A stretch of DNA of 64,000 nt. Origin: Candidatus Binatota bacterium. Lineage in GTDB: Bacteria > Desulfobacterota > Binatia > UBA1149. The translations under genes and the position numbers were made by a program. Shown in pieces: positions 17,096 to 25,336 of the stretch. The stretch lies in contig DUBO01000036.1 of the NCBI GenBank assembly GCA_012960245.1, forward strand, positions 21,686-85,685. Direction: 5' to 3'. Below the pieces are notes generated by a model. The model saw only the letters and a program-made list of their open reading frames with translations. It was not told where the DNA came from and searched no databases. The stretch's first letter is position 1; every line of letters starts with the position of its first letter.

Positions 17096-17977
17096 ATGAG
17101 CGATCCATTAACAGATCTCTACGAGCCCCTGCTCGAACTCATACGGCGGACGTCTACTGACCTGCCGCGGGATATCGACGAGGCCATGACCGCCGCCCGC
17201 GAAAAGGAAGAACCCGGTTCGGCAGGGGAGAACGTTTTTAATATTCTCCTGCAGAACATCGAGATGTCACGTGCCGGTACCAGTCCGCTTTGCCAGGACA
17301 CCGGCATGATTTCTTTCTACGTCCAACACCCCTGCGGAATGTCGCAGTTGGCGTTCAAGCGGGTCGCCGAACGGGCGGTTGCAGCTGCTACCGCGGAGAA
17401 CCGTTTGCGTCCCAATTCGGTCGATTCACTGAGCGGCGAGAGCGTGGCCGACAACCTTGGCGCGGGGATGCCGGTTTTTCACTTCGAAGAGTGGGAGAGC
17501 GACGAGATAGACGTTCACCTGCTGCTCAAGGGAGGTGGCTGCGAAAACGTTGGTGCTCAATTCTCGCTTCCCGACGTGGGGCTGGGTGCGGACAGGGATC
17601 TCGCGGGTGTAAAGAGATGCGTTCTTGAGGCCGTTCACCTCGCTCAGGGGCGCGGCTGCGCGCCGGGTATCCTCGGTGTCGGAATTGGCGGAGACCGCAT
17701 GGGATCCTACGAGTTGGCCAAGGTGCAACTGCTGCGCTCGCTCACCGATACCAACCCGGACAGAGTGTTGGCTGATTTTGAAGAAGAAATGTTCGAGCGC
17801 TGCAACGAACTGGGCATCGGGCCCATGGGTTTCGGTGGCAAGACGACGTTACTTGGCATCAAGGCTGGTGTTCGTAACCGCATACCCGCCTCCTACTTCG
17901 TGTCAGTGGCTTATGCCTGCTGGGCCCACCGGCATCGTCGCCTGGTTGTTTCGAAGGGCAAGACGGAAATCATCTGA
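17096..17977 (+). CDS. Fumarate hydratase class I, alpha subunit
   Basis: [4Fe-4S] hydro-lyase subunit interconverting fumarate and malate. From ATG at 17096, 293 residues. The three cluster cysteines appear in SPLCQDTGM, GCAPGILGVGIGGDRM and ERCNELGIGPMGFGGKT. GGGCENVGAQFSLP is also typical of the fumarase/tartrate dehydratase alpha subunit. The beta subunit follows 17 bases later. L(+)-tartrate dehydratase (ttdA) is the alternative; fumarase is far more common in this context. Confidence 0.92.
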   Translation: MSDPLTDLYEPLLELIRRTSTDLPRDIDEAMTAAREKEEPGSAGENVFNILLQNIEMSRAGTSPLCQDTGMISFYVQHPCGMSQLAFKRVAERAVAAATAENRLRPNSVDSLSGESVADNLGAGMPVFHFEEWESDEIDVHLLLKGGGCENVGAQFSLPDVGLGADRDLAGVKRCVLEAVHLAQGRGCAPGILGVGIGGDRMGSYELAKVQLLRSLTDTNPDRVLADFEEEMFERCNELGIGPMGFGGKTTLLGIKAGVRNRIPASYFVSVAYACWAHRHRRLVVSKGKTEII

Positions 17978-17994
17978 AGGGGAGGTGGACAATC

Positions 17995-18645
17995 ATGATA
18001 AACCTCCAGGTACCCATTGATGAGAAAATGGTCAGGTCGCTGCGGGTCGGTGACCAGGTTTCGCTGTCCGGAGGCGTGATCACCGCCCGCGACCGCGCGC
18101 ACAAGTACCTCGTTGAGGAGTTCGTTGAGGCTTCGCGGCCCAAAGAGGATGAACGCGAGAACCTACTCCGAATCGAGCAGCGATTGAAGGATGGGGTCAT
18201 CTACCATTGTGGCCCCGTCGTTAAAGAGCACGCTGACGGACGTGTAGAATTTGTCTCGGCTGGCCCTACTACGAGCATCAGGGAAGAAGGTGTCGAGGCC
18301 GAGGTCATCGAGCGTTTTGGAGTAAGGGCAGTTATCGGCAAGGGCGGCATGGGTGCGAGAACGCTTTCGGCGCTCAAGGAGCACGGCGCTGTTTATCTCC
18401 ACGCCATCGGTGGAGCGGCAACCTTTCTCGCTCGTAACGTGGAGCGGGTGGATGGGGTGGTCCATCGCGATTTCGGTGTCCCCGAGGCCATGTGGGAAAT
18501 CGAGTTGAAAGACTTCGTTGCCGTGGTAACGATGGATTCGCACGGGGGGAGTCTCCACGACGAGGTTCGCGAGGCGTCGGCTTCGAACCTGTCGGGGGTG
18601 CTGGCTTCGATGGGGCAGGCGCCGGTCGATAAGCGGCAGCGTTAG
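17995..18645 (+). CDS. Fumarate hydratase class I, beta subunit
   Basis: 216 residues. Swivelling domain partner of the alpha subunit: LRVGDQVSLSGGVITARDRAHK, YHCGPVV, SAGPTTSIRE, GKGGMG and LHAIGGAATFLA are all family motifs. GGGGAGG-type site before ATG. Spacing of 17 bases from the alpha gene indicates one operon; the FrhB-like gene follows after 21 bases and may belong to it. Confidence 0.92.
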   Translation: MINLQVPIDEKMVRSLRVGDQVSLSGGVITARDRAHKYLVEEFVEASRPKEDERENLLRIEQRLKDGVIYHCGPVVKEHADGRVEFVSAGPTTSIREEGVEAEVIERFGVRAVIGKGGMGARTLSALKEHGAVYLHAIGGAATFLARNVERVDGVVHRDFGVPEAMWEIELKDFVAVVTMDSHGGSLHDEVREASASNLSGVLASMGQAPVDKRQR

Positions 18646-18666
18646 CTCCCCAGCGCTCCGGGTAAG

Positions 18667-19848
18667 ATGCACAGCTTCAAGGACATGATGAACGACGTGG
18701 TGAACTACGGGTCTTGCTGCGAGTGTGGAACCTGCGTCCTGGTCTGTCCACACAACATCATCGAATATATCGATGGCAAGCCCAAGCAGACGGCCAAGGC
18801 TTCTGCCGCCCACGACTTCTGCGGCATCAGCGAGGGCATCGGCTGTGATGTTTGCGCGCAGGTCTGCCCACGAATAGGGGACAGGGAGTTTCACCTGCAC
18901 GACAGCGTGTTTGCTGAGCAGAAAGCTCAGACCTTTGACGGTGGTTTCGGTAAGTACCAGGAGATCTTCGTCGCTCGTGCGGTTGACCAGGCTGTGCTCG
19001 ACATCGGCCAGGACGGTGGAGTGGTGACGACGATCCTGCTGCACTGCCTTGAGCAAGGGCTCATCGACGGGGCGGTCGTGTCGGCACCCGATCCCGAAAA
19101 ACCCTGTTCGCCGAAACCCGTATGCGCTACGACGGCCGACGAGATACGCGACGCTGCCGGTTCCTGGTACACGTACTGTCCCAACGGCCTTGCGATGGAA
19201 CAGGCGGCGGAAAAGGAATGCGAAAGCGTGGCCTTCGTTGGCGTCCCTTGCCAGGTGACTCCTCTTCGAAAAGCGGAGCTGTTTGATCCCGGCCTGCTTG
19301 TCAACGAGCGCAAGAAACCCAAGCATCTCGAGCGACAGGCGGCGAGTATCAAGGGGCCTGCCGACCGGGTAACGCTCAGTATCGGGTTGCTCTGTTCCGA
19401 GGTGTTCGATTTTGCAGGCTTGATGGAGGGCAAGATACAGGGCGAGCTTGGTATTCCCCTGTCGACGGTCCGCAAGTTCAATGTAAAGGGCAAGGTCCTG
19501 GTCTACCCCGAAGAGGGCGAGGTCGTCGAGATCGAGCTGAAGGATGCGCAGCAATATGCTCGCGAGGCCTGTGAACACTGCGGTGATTTCTCGGCGGAGC
19601 TCGCCGACATCTCCTGTGGCGGCGTGGGCGCCATGGACTGGACCATAACTGTTGTGCGAACTGACCGAGGCCGCGAAATCATGGACGGGGTCGTGGCGGC
19701 AGGTTTGGTTGAAAGGCGTCCGATTGAAGAGTTCGAGGGCTCGTTGAAAACTATGTTGCGGCTTGCTCGCCGTCAGCACCAACGAGTACCGGCGGAAATA
19801 GTTCTACCTGCGGCTGTTCATCCGCCCCATTTTTCTAAGCCTGGCTGA
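18667..19848 (+). CDS. Coenzyme F420 hydrogenase/dehydrogenase beta-subunit family iron-sulfur flavoprotein (FrhB/FdhB-like)
   Basis: 393 residues. Two N-terminal ferredoxin-type cysteine clusters (CCECGTCVLVCPHNIIEY and GCDVCAQVCPR), then the FrhB N- and C-terminal domains (GQDGGVVTTILLHCLEQGLIDGAVV; VAFVGVPCQV; CEHCGDFSAELADISCGG). Such proteins bind FAD and Fe-S and pass electrons between F420 or ferredoxin and partner proteins. No hydrogenase genes are nearby; the physical link is to fumarase. Substrate and partner are unknown. Confidence 0.85.
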   Translation: MHSFKDMMNDVVNYGSCCECGTCVLVCPHNIIEYIDGKPKQTAKASAAHDFCGISEGIGCDVCAQVCPRIGDREFHLHDSVFAEQKAQTFDGGFGKYQEIFVARAVDQAVLDIGQDGGVVTTILLHCLEQGLIDGAVVSAPDPEKPCSPKPVCATTADEIRDAAGSWYTYCPNGLAMEQAAEKECESVAFVGVPCQVTPLRKAELFDPGLLVNERKKPKHLERQAASIKGPADRVTLSIGLLCSEVFDFAGLMEGKIQGELGIPLSTVRKFNVKGKVLVYPEEGEVVEIELKDAQQYAREACEHCGDFSAELADISCGGVGAMDWTITVVRTDRGREIMDGVVAAGLVERRPIEEFEGSLKTMLRLARRQHQRVPAEIVLPAAVHPPHFSKPG

Positions 19849-19863
19849 GGCTTAAGAGTGCAC

Positions 19864-19884
19864 TGCCCCCCCGAGCGGGGGGCA
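19864..19884 (+). terminator. Terminator-like hairpin
   Basis: TGCCCCCC/GGGGGGCA, an 8-bp stem with a 5-base loop, 16 bases after the FrhB-like gene. There is no T-run after it, so intrinsic termination is uncertain. Confidence 0.45.
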
Positions 19885-19891
19885 ATTACCC

Positions 19892-19919
19892 TTGACACTC
19901 GTGGGTCTACGGTTCTATT
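19892..19919 (+). promoter_or_regulatory. Sigma-70-like promoter for the PHP-domain protein
   Basis: Perfect -35 TTGACA at 19892, 16-base spacer, -10 TCTATT at 19914 (4/6). It would give a leader of about 75 bases ending in AGGAGGT before the ATG at 20002. Confidence 0.55.
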
Positions 19920-20001
19920 GTCACAGGGTTCACCCTCGACCTCAGGAACCCCATTTTTTCTGCGGTCACTTTACGGTGTCCCGTTTGTACCAGGAGGTAC
20001 C

Positions 20002-23000
20002 ATGAAAGATTTTCTCCGGCTTGTCGTATCCCGTCTCTCTGTGATGCTCTTCCTCGCGTTCCTGGGCCTTGCGGCCAGTGGCCAAGTGGCTGATGCGGCT
20101 TGCATAGGCGCCGGCGTTGTCGACGACATCAACGACTGCGTCGCCGTCAACAAGGGTAGCAAGGACTGCCTGCTTGGCTTTTCGATTGACGGTGACGGAC
20201 TGGGTAATCCGCCCATCGACCCGAAAAAGGGTGTGCCGGCCACCAAGATAGACTGCGAGGATGGGGCGGCCTGCGACCGTGACGGGCACGTCAACGGGCG
20301 CTGCACCTTTCACGTGGGAATGTGTATCAACATGGGCAGCTGCTCGAGCTCACTCGGCACGCTGACCGTGAAGAAGCCATCGGCCAAGGACGCCAAGGAC
20401 GCGATAAAAAAGGAGGCCGAATATTCACAACGCCTGCTGCTGGTGGACGGCATAGGCAGCATGCTTCCCGATACGGCTGAGGTCTGCACCGAGTCTGACC
20501 TGGAGTTCGTGGTGCACCTGAAAAGCAAGGGTGGCTTCTGCGCCAGTCCGTCGGGACAGAAATGCAGCAACGACCAGGACTGTGATGACTACTGCGTGCG
20601 GACTTACAAGAAAGGCAAGGGTAAAGTGAAGGCGCAGGTTGACGATGGCGGATCGGAAAAGGATGCCGACGCCCTCAAGTTCACCTGCTTGCCGGGGACG
20701 CCGGGATCGGCTGCGGGCGCCGAGGGCCTACAGGTTGCCGACGCGGCCGACCTCATTGGCGGACCGCTTGCCATGGGTCGCACTGGCGACTGGTTGTTGC
20801 GCAACAGCGATGTGAGGGTGGTGGTGCGCGATTCGGGACGCTTGCACTCGTTTATGTTGACCCAGGGTGGGCACATTATCGACGCGGACCTCGTCAGGGA
20901 CGATCCCTCCGAAGACCGAGACAACTTTCAGGGCATGCAGGCACTGATCAACCTCGAGGCTACCCAGGCCACCACTGCAGTGTCTGTGCTCAACGACGGT
21001 ACGGACGGGAACCCGGCTATAATTCGCACCACCGGGCCCGATGACCTTCTTGACGTGATCACCCCCCACCTCGCGATATTCCAGGCGGGCAACACGCTGA
21101 CCGTGGGGCCGGAAACCATAGACACCGATTTGCCGCTGGCCCTGCAGACCGACTACATTCTGCGCGCCGACAGCAATTACGTTCAGATTGCCACCACAGT
21201 TGAGAACCTGGGAGCCACCGACCTGAGAATCCCAATGGGTGATTATCTGAACGGCGGTGGCGCACTTGAAATGTTTGCTCCCGGGCTCGGTTACGGGGAG
21301 GCCTTGCTGCGCCTCGGCGGCGACGGCGGGTCGGTCGCTCCCCAGGGCCTGGACTACATCGCCTACCAGGGCGCGGGTGTGGGCCTGGGCGTTACCTACG
21401 GGGTAGTTTTCCCACGATCGCTAGCGACCGTGGGGATCAACAAGTACAAGGACGGCACTTTTTATACCGGCGCTTTTATCCAGTCAGGAGTCGGCGCGTG
21501 GATTCACAGGCAGAACCTCGTCGGCTATCTCAATGGCCCCTACCTGACTAAGCCCGAAGCGCCGTTCGAGGTACTGGCCGGTGGTACCAACACCCTCAGG
21601 CGCTGGTTTGTCGTTGGCGAGACCGTGGCCGACGTGACAAGGGCCAGGGAAGAACTGTTCGGCAACGCGCTGGGTGCCATACAGGGAACAATTTCGGTAA
21701 ACGGAGTACCGGTCGCTAACGCTCGCGTGGCCTTCACCAAGTTGCCTGGCAACAGATGCGGATTTGCGGCGCCCGGCCTCAACTGCGCCAACGTTTATTC
21801 TGCTACCCTGACCGACGAGAACGGTTTCTACCGGGCATACGTCGTGCCTGATAACTACGATGTGCAGGTACGCGTCGACGGCGTCCCCTACGAGGCTAGT
21901 GCCAGCGAACCGGCGGCCCATCCGGTTACGGTCAAAAAGAAGAAAACGGAGGTGGTCGACATCGACTTTCCCCAGTCTTCTGCGATACAGGTCAACGTGG
22001 TCGACCAGAACGGATCCCCGCTGGCGGCCAAGGTCAGCATCGTGGGGTTCGAGGCCAGCCCCGACCCACTTAACATGGACAGCGTAGCTGGGCTGATCGA
22101 GAACCCGGGCCGCTATTTTGGAGAGCCCTACGAGGACAAGGACGCAGACATCTACGGGATAGTAGACGTCCTTTTTGCCGGTATTACCGGCACCTTGCCC
22201 ACGACTGCCCTTGAGCCGGGCAACTACCACGTGGTGGTTTCTCACGGTGGCGAATACGACGTGTATGATCAGGCCGTGACCCTGGTCGCCGGCGCCACTA
22301 CTGTTGTAAACGCGACCGTGAACCGCGTGGTCGACACGACTGGTTTCGTTTCAATAGACACCCACGTGCACATGATCAACAGCGCCGACAGCGCCATGAG
22401 CCGGGAGAGGAGAATTCTCTCCATGTTGGCCGAGGGCGTGGATTTTTTCTCCAATACCGACCATGACTTCGTGCACGACCTCAGCGCCGAAGTTTCAAGT
22501 ATGGGGGCTGACGCCCTGGTGAAAACGGCACCCGGCGACGAGGTGACGAGCTTCGTTTATGGTCACTTCAATACCTGGCCGCTGGTCGTCGACACGGGCT
22601 CGCCCATTGGCGGTGCTTTTGACTGGGGTAGGGCCGGCACCGTTCCGGGCGCGGGGTATCCTTCGGTAGGCAGTTACGACCTGTTGCCCTCGGAGATAAT
22701 GGCCGGATTCAATCCCGCCACTCAGGTCATCCAGATCAATCACTTCAACAGCCTGGGGCTAGGTTATTTCAATAACCTGGGAATCGACACTGAAGCCGTG
22801 CCTCCAGTGAGTAGCTCGTTGGTGTACGTTTGTACGGCCGGCTGGCGAATGGGTTTGCCATGTGAGCCCGAGATCTGTCGCGGCGGTGCCAACGACGGTC
22901 TTGATTGCGTCGACAACACGGATTGTCCAGACGGTGTCTGTAACGAGCAGGGGTTAGGTCGCGATTGCCCAGCTGGCGGGGGTGTCTGCGCACCATCGCC

Positions 23001-23913
23001 CGACAACCTGTCCTCCTTCATTCGCCTGGATCCGGCGGTGGCCAACTTGTACGACGACGGTTACACGGCTCTCGAGGTCTGGATCGAAGGTGGACGTTCG
23101 CAGACCAATCTCATGCGACACGATAACATGGGCGACTGGGCGGGCCTCTTGAACCAGGGCGCTTTCAAGACCGGCATTGCCGATTCGGATACTCATCACG
23201 CGGCAGTTGTACCAGCCGGTTCACCTCGCACCTTTGTTGCGTCTTCCACCGACGATCCGGGTCTCATCAACCCTTCCGAGCTCGCTCTCAACGTGAACGC
23301 CGGTCGTGCCATGGGCTCGAATGGACTGTTCTTGCGGGTAGGCCTGGTAGGGGACGCGGCTGCTACAGCCGGGCACGGTCTGGCCGATTCGTTGACGGTA
23401 CCTGCCACCGGCGGGAGCGGTTCGATCGAGGTCCACGTGGAAGCACCGACCTGGGCCGAGTTCGATACCATCGATGTATACATGAACACGGCTCCGGAAT
23501 GTGAGACCGGGATCACCTTCATGGGTGTGGCCGACCGGCGTTGCGACGCGACACCGACAGCCACTTATAACGCTGGCGTCGATTTCACGATCAACACCAC
23601 TGTTGGGGTGAGCGGTTCGGGTCAGCGGCTTGAGACTGACTTGAGCATTCCGGTTACCGTGAGCGAAGATACCTGGGTCATAATCGTTGCCAGGGCCACC
23701 GACGGAGTGTCGAAGCCCCTGTTTCCCGTGATCCCTGTGGACCTCCAGCACACGACCTTTGTGAACGCGACCCTCGGGCAGCTCACCGATTCGGCGAGTT
23801 CGCCGCCCTGGAACCTGGGTGAAGAGGGTGTGCTGGCCACCGCGTTCAGCAACCCGTTGTTCTTTGATTTTGAGAACGACAGTTTGTGCAACGGCGGCAG
23901 TAGCTGCCCCTGA
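20002..23913 (+). CDS. Secreted Cys-rich protein with carboxypeptidase-regulatory-like and PHP/CehA-type metallohydrolase domains
   Basis: 1303 residues from the ATG after a strong AGGAGGT. Signal peptide in the first 33 residues (LFLAFLGLAASGQVADAA). Residues 35-230 are Cys-rich (CSNDQDCDDYC). A beta-rich middle follows, then carboxypeptidase-regulatory-like Ig folds (GTISVNGVPVANARVAF, ENGFYRAYVVPDNYDVQVRVD). The PHP domain starts near residue 783 (SIDTHVHM, FFSNTDHDF) and later shows ADSDTHHAA, giving metal-binding His and Asp. A second Cys-rich insert (DCVDNTDCPDGVC) interrupts the PHP part. CehA/McbA relatives hydrolyse phosphate or carbamate esters; the substrate here is unknown. Own promoter and double terminator make it monocistronic. 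Confidence 0.85.
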   Translation: MKDFLRLVVSRLSVMLFLAFLGLAASGQVADAACIGAGVVDDINDCVAVNKGSKDCLLGFSIDGDGLGNPPIDPKKGVPATKIDCEDGAACDRDGHVNGRCTFHVGMCINMGSCSSSLGTLTVKKPSAKDAKDAIKKEAEYSQRLLLVDGIGSMLPDTAEVCTESDLEFVVHLKSKGGFCASPSGQKCSNDQDCDDYCVRTYKKGKGKVKAQVDDGGSEKDADALKFTCLPGTPGSAAGAEGLQVADAADLIGGPLAMGRTGDWLLRNSDVRVVVRDSGRLHSFMLTQGGHIIDADLVRDDPSEDRDNFQGMQALINLEATQATTAVSVLNDGTDGNPAIIRTTGPDDLLDVITPHLAIFQAGNTLTVGPETIDTDLPLALQTDYILRADSNYVQIATTVENLGATDLRIPMGDYLNGGGALEMFAPGLGYGEALLRLGGDGGSVAPQGLDYIAYQGAGVGLGVTYGVVFPRSLATVGINKYKDGTFYTGAFIQSGVGAWIHRQNLVGYLNGPYLTKPEAPFEVLAGGTNTLRRWFVVGETVADVTRAREELFGNALGAIQGTISVNGVPVANARVAFTKLPGNRCGFAAPGLNCANVYSATLTDENGFYRAYVVPDNYDVQVRVDGVPYEASASEPAAHPVTVKKKKTEVVDIDFPQSSAIQVNVVDQNGSPLAAKVSIVGFEASPDPLNMDSVAGLIENPGRYFGEPYEDKDADIYGIVDVLFAGITGTLPTTALEPGNYHVVVSHGGEYDVYDQAVTLVAGATTVVNATVNRVVDTTGFVSIDTHVHMINSADSAMSRERRILSMLAEGVDFFSNTDHDFVHDLSAEVSSMGADALVKTAPGDEVTSFVYGHFNTWPLVVDTGSPIGGAFDWGRAGTVPGAGYPSVGSYDLLPSEIMAGFNPATQVIQINHFNSLGLGYFNNLGIDTEAVPPVSSSLVYVCTAGWRMGLPCEPEICRGGANDGLDCVDNTDCPDGVCNEQGLGRDCPAGGGVCAPSPDNLSSFIRLDPAVANLYDDGYTALEVWIEGGRSQTNLMRHDNMGDWAGLLNQGAFKTGIADSDTHHAAVVPAGSPRTFVASSTDDPGLINPSELALNVNAGRAMGSNGLFLRVGLVGDAAATAGHGLADSLTVPATGGSGSIEVHVEAPTWAEFDTIDVYMNTAPECETGITFMGVADRRCDATPTATYNAGVDFTINTTVGVSGSGQRLETDLSIPVTVSEDTWVIIVARATDGVSKPLFPVIPVDLQHTTFVNATLGQLTDSASSPPWNLGEEGVLATAFSNPLFFDFENDSLCNGGSSCP

Positions 23914-23929
23914 TTGTAAGGGTTTCTAC

Positions 23930-23995
23930 CGGTCGATTTCGCTCGACCGTTCAGCTTGATAGAATGACGGGTCCCGTAAGGGGCCCGTTTTTTTT
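23930..23995 (+). terminator. Tandem hairpins, the second a strong intrinsic terminator
   Basis: First hairpin: CGGTCGA/TCGACCG, 23930-23949. Second: CGGGTCCC, loop GTAA, GGGGCCCG at 23968-23987, followed by eight Ts. Ends the transcript of the PHP-domain gene. Confidence 0.9.
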
Positions 23996-24037
23996 CGTGA
24001 GATTTTGACCTGTTTCTGTAGAATACCAGGGGAATTA

Positions 24038-25336
24038 ATGTTGATAAGCAGTCGAAAATTGGCCGCGTTACTGTTCTTTGTCGCGCTGGGGACCGGCGCC
24101 TTGGCGACCGTCGCCCAGGCGGCGGAGCCGAAGACCTTTTTTGACCATTTAGAATCTTCCTGGGCCGTGGGGCGGATTCAACTCAGCGATCCACTGATTT
24201 TCCGGGATGGCATGCTGTTGGCTTTTCCGGGGCAGATAAAAGAGCTCGTTCACTCCAGGCAGGGTAAGCCGCGTTCTATCCTGCTCGTTTTTGAGATTCG
24301 CGACGTCGACGGATCGGTTCCCTTTGCTTCCGGAGACGAGCTTTTCGGGCCTATTTCACTGGTGCCTCGTTACACCTACTGGCGTGATAACCTTCCCCAT
24401 GGCCCACACCACCAAGTGCCTGGCGGGCGACGCTACATTTTTACGGGAGGCGACATCGCCCCCGCGATGGTAGCTGCGCGGTCCTACGCCGCGGCGATGA
24501 AACTCGACATGCCGGAACGCGCGCGGCTGAAAATTTCTTCGTTGGTGACGGCGCTCGATAGTAGCCTGGACGTGATCGCCTCGGATGCTGCCAGGGAGTT
24601 GACGGCTTATCCGGTTCTGGAACGAGACCTCGACGAAGAAAGCCAGGAAGCACTCGGCGCGTGGTTGGATTCGGATGCCGATATCGATCGCCGCGCGAGA
24701 CTTATCAGTGCGCTGGGCGCGCGCTCGGTCAACAAGATGGCCGCGGCTCTCGAATCTCTCTCGACCAGGGATGACGACACCGGTGCGGCCTCATTGCTTG
24801 CGCTCGACACCATGGCCAGGCCCCGGACTACGGCGCTGCTGCTGGGCCTGCTCGACGCGAAAGCGGAGTCGGTAAGGGCTTTCGCCGCCGGTAGCCTCGG
24901 GCTGAGGGCCAGGACGGACGCCGCGGCCAAGAAAAGTGCCTTGGCGCTGCTCAGGTCCGACCAGTCGGCCGTGGTTCGTTCGTCGGCGGCGCTCGGGCTT
25001 GGTGCGGCCGGGGAGACCGACAGCCTCGATGGCCTGCAGGCTATGCTGATGGCCGGAGACGAGGCCAGTCGTGCGGCCGCAAAGGCTCTTGCGAACCTGG
25101 GCGGCGAAAAAGCCATCGCTGCTCTCAAGGAAGCCATTACAGGCGGGCCGAACGAGGCCATGGTGGGTGGCGTGCTGGCCATCGTTGAAACGGATGAGTG
25201 TTCGGACTGCATGGAGTTTCTGCTGTATCAGCATGAAAACCACCCAGAGAAGGCTGTCCGTGACCTTGTCGGTGTTTTACTCGAAATTGATCAGGGGGGA
25301 CATGGTCACGACAACGATCAGAGCACTTTTCACTGA
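24038..25336 (+). CDS. Exported HEAT-repeat protein
   Basis: 432 residues from the ATG after AGGGGAA. Signal peptide (KLAALLFFVALGTGALATVAQAA), a globular N-terminal part (FFDHLESSWAVGRIQLSDPLIF) and then HEAT/PBS-lyase-type alpha repeats from about residue 210 (ALGARSVNKMAAALESL, ALDTMARPRTTALLLGLLD, AFAAGSLGLRA, VVRSSAALGLGAAGETDSLDGL, AAAKALANLGGEKAIAALKEAI). C-terminus is His/Asp-rich. Likely a periplasmic scaffold. The 3' end overlaps the DUF1329 gene by 35 bases, so the two are probably expressed together. Function unknown. Confidence 0.83.
   Translation: MLISSRKLAALLFFVALGTGALATVAQAAEPKTFFDHLESSWAVGRIQLSDPLIFRDGMLLAFPGQIKELVHSRQGKPRSILLVFEIRDVDGSVPFASGDELFGPISLVPRYTYWRDNLPHGPHHQVPGGRRYIFTGGDIAPAMVAARSYAAAMKLDMPERARLKISSLVTALDSSLDVIASDAARELTAYPVLERDLDEESQEALGAWLDSDADIDRRARLISALGARSVNKMAAALESLSTRDDDTGAASLLALDTMARPRTTALLLGLLDAKAESVRAFAAGSLGLRARTDAAAKKSALALLRSDQSAVVRSSAALGLGAAGETDSLDGLQAMLMAGDEASRAAAKALANLGGEKAIAALKEAITGGPNEAMVGGVLAIVETDECSDCMEFLLYQHENHPEKAVRDLVGVLLEIDQGGHGHDNDQSTFH

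Noticed and set aside
18163..19782. 539-codon open frame on the minus strand
   Set aside because: It mirrors the FrhB-like gene, has His/Arg/Asp-rich composition typical of antisense frames in GC-rich DNA, and shows no domain.
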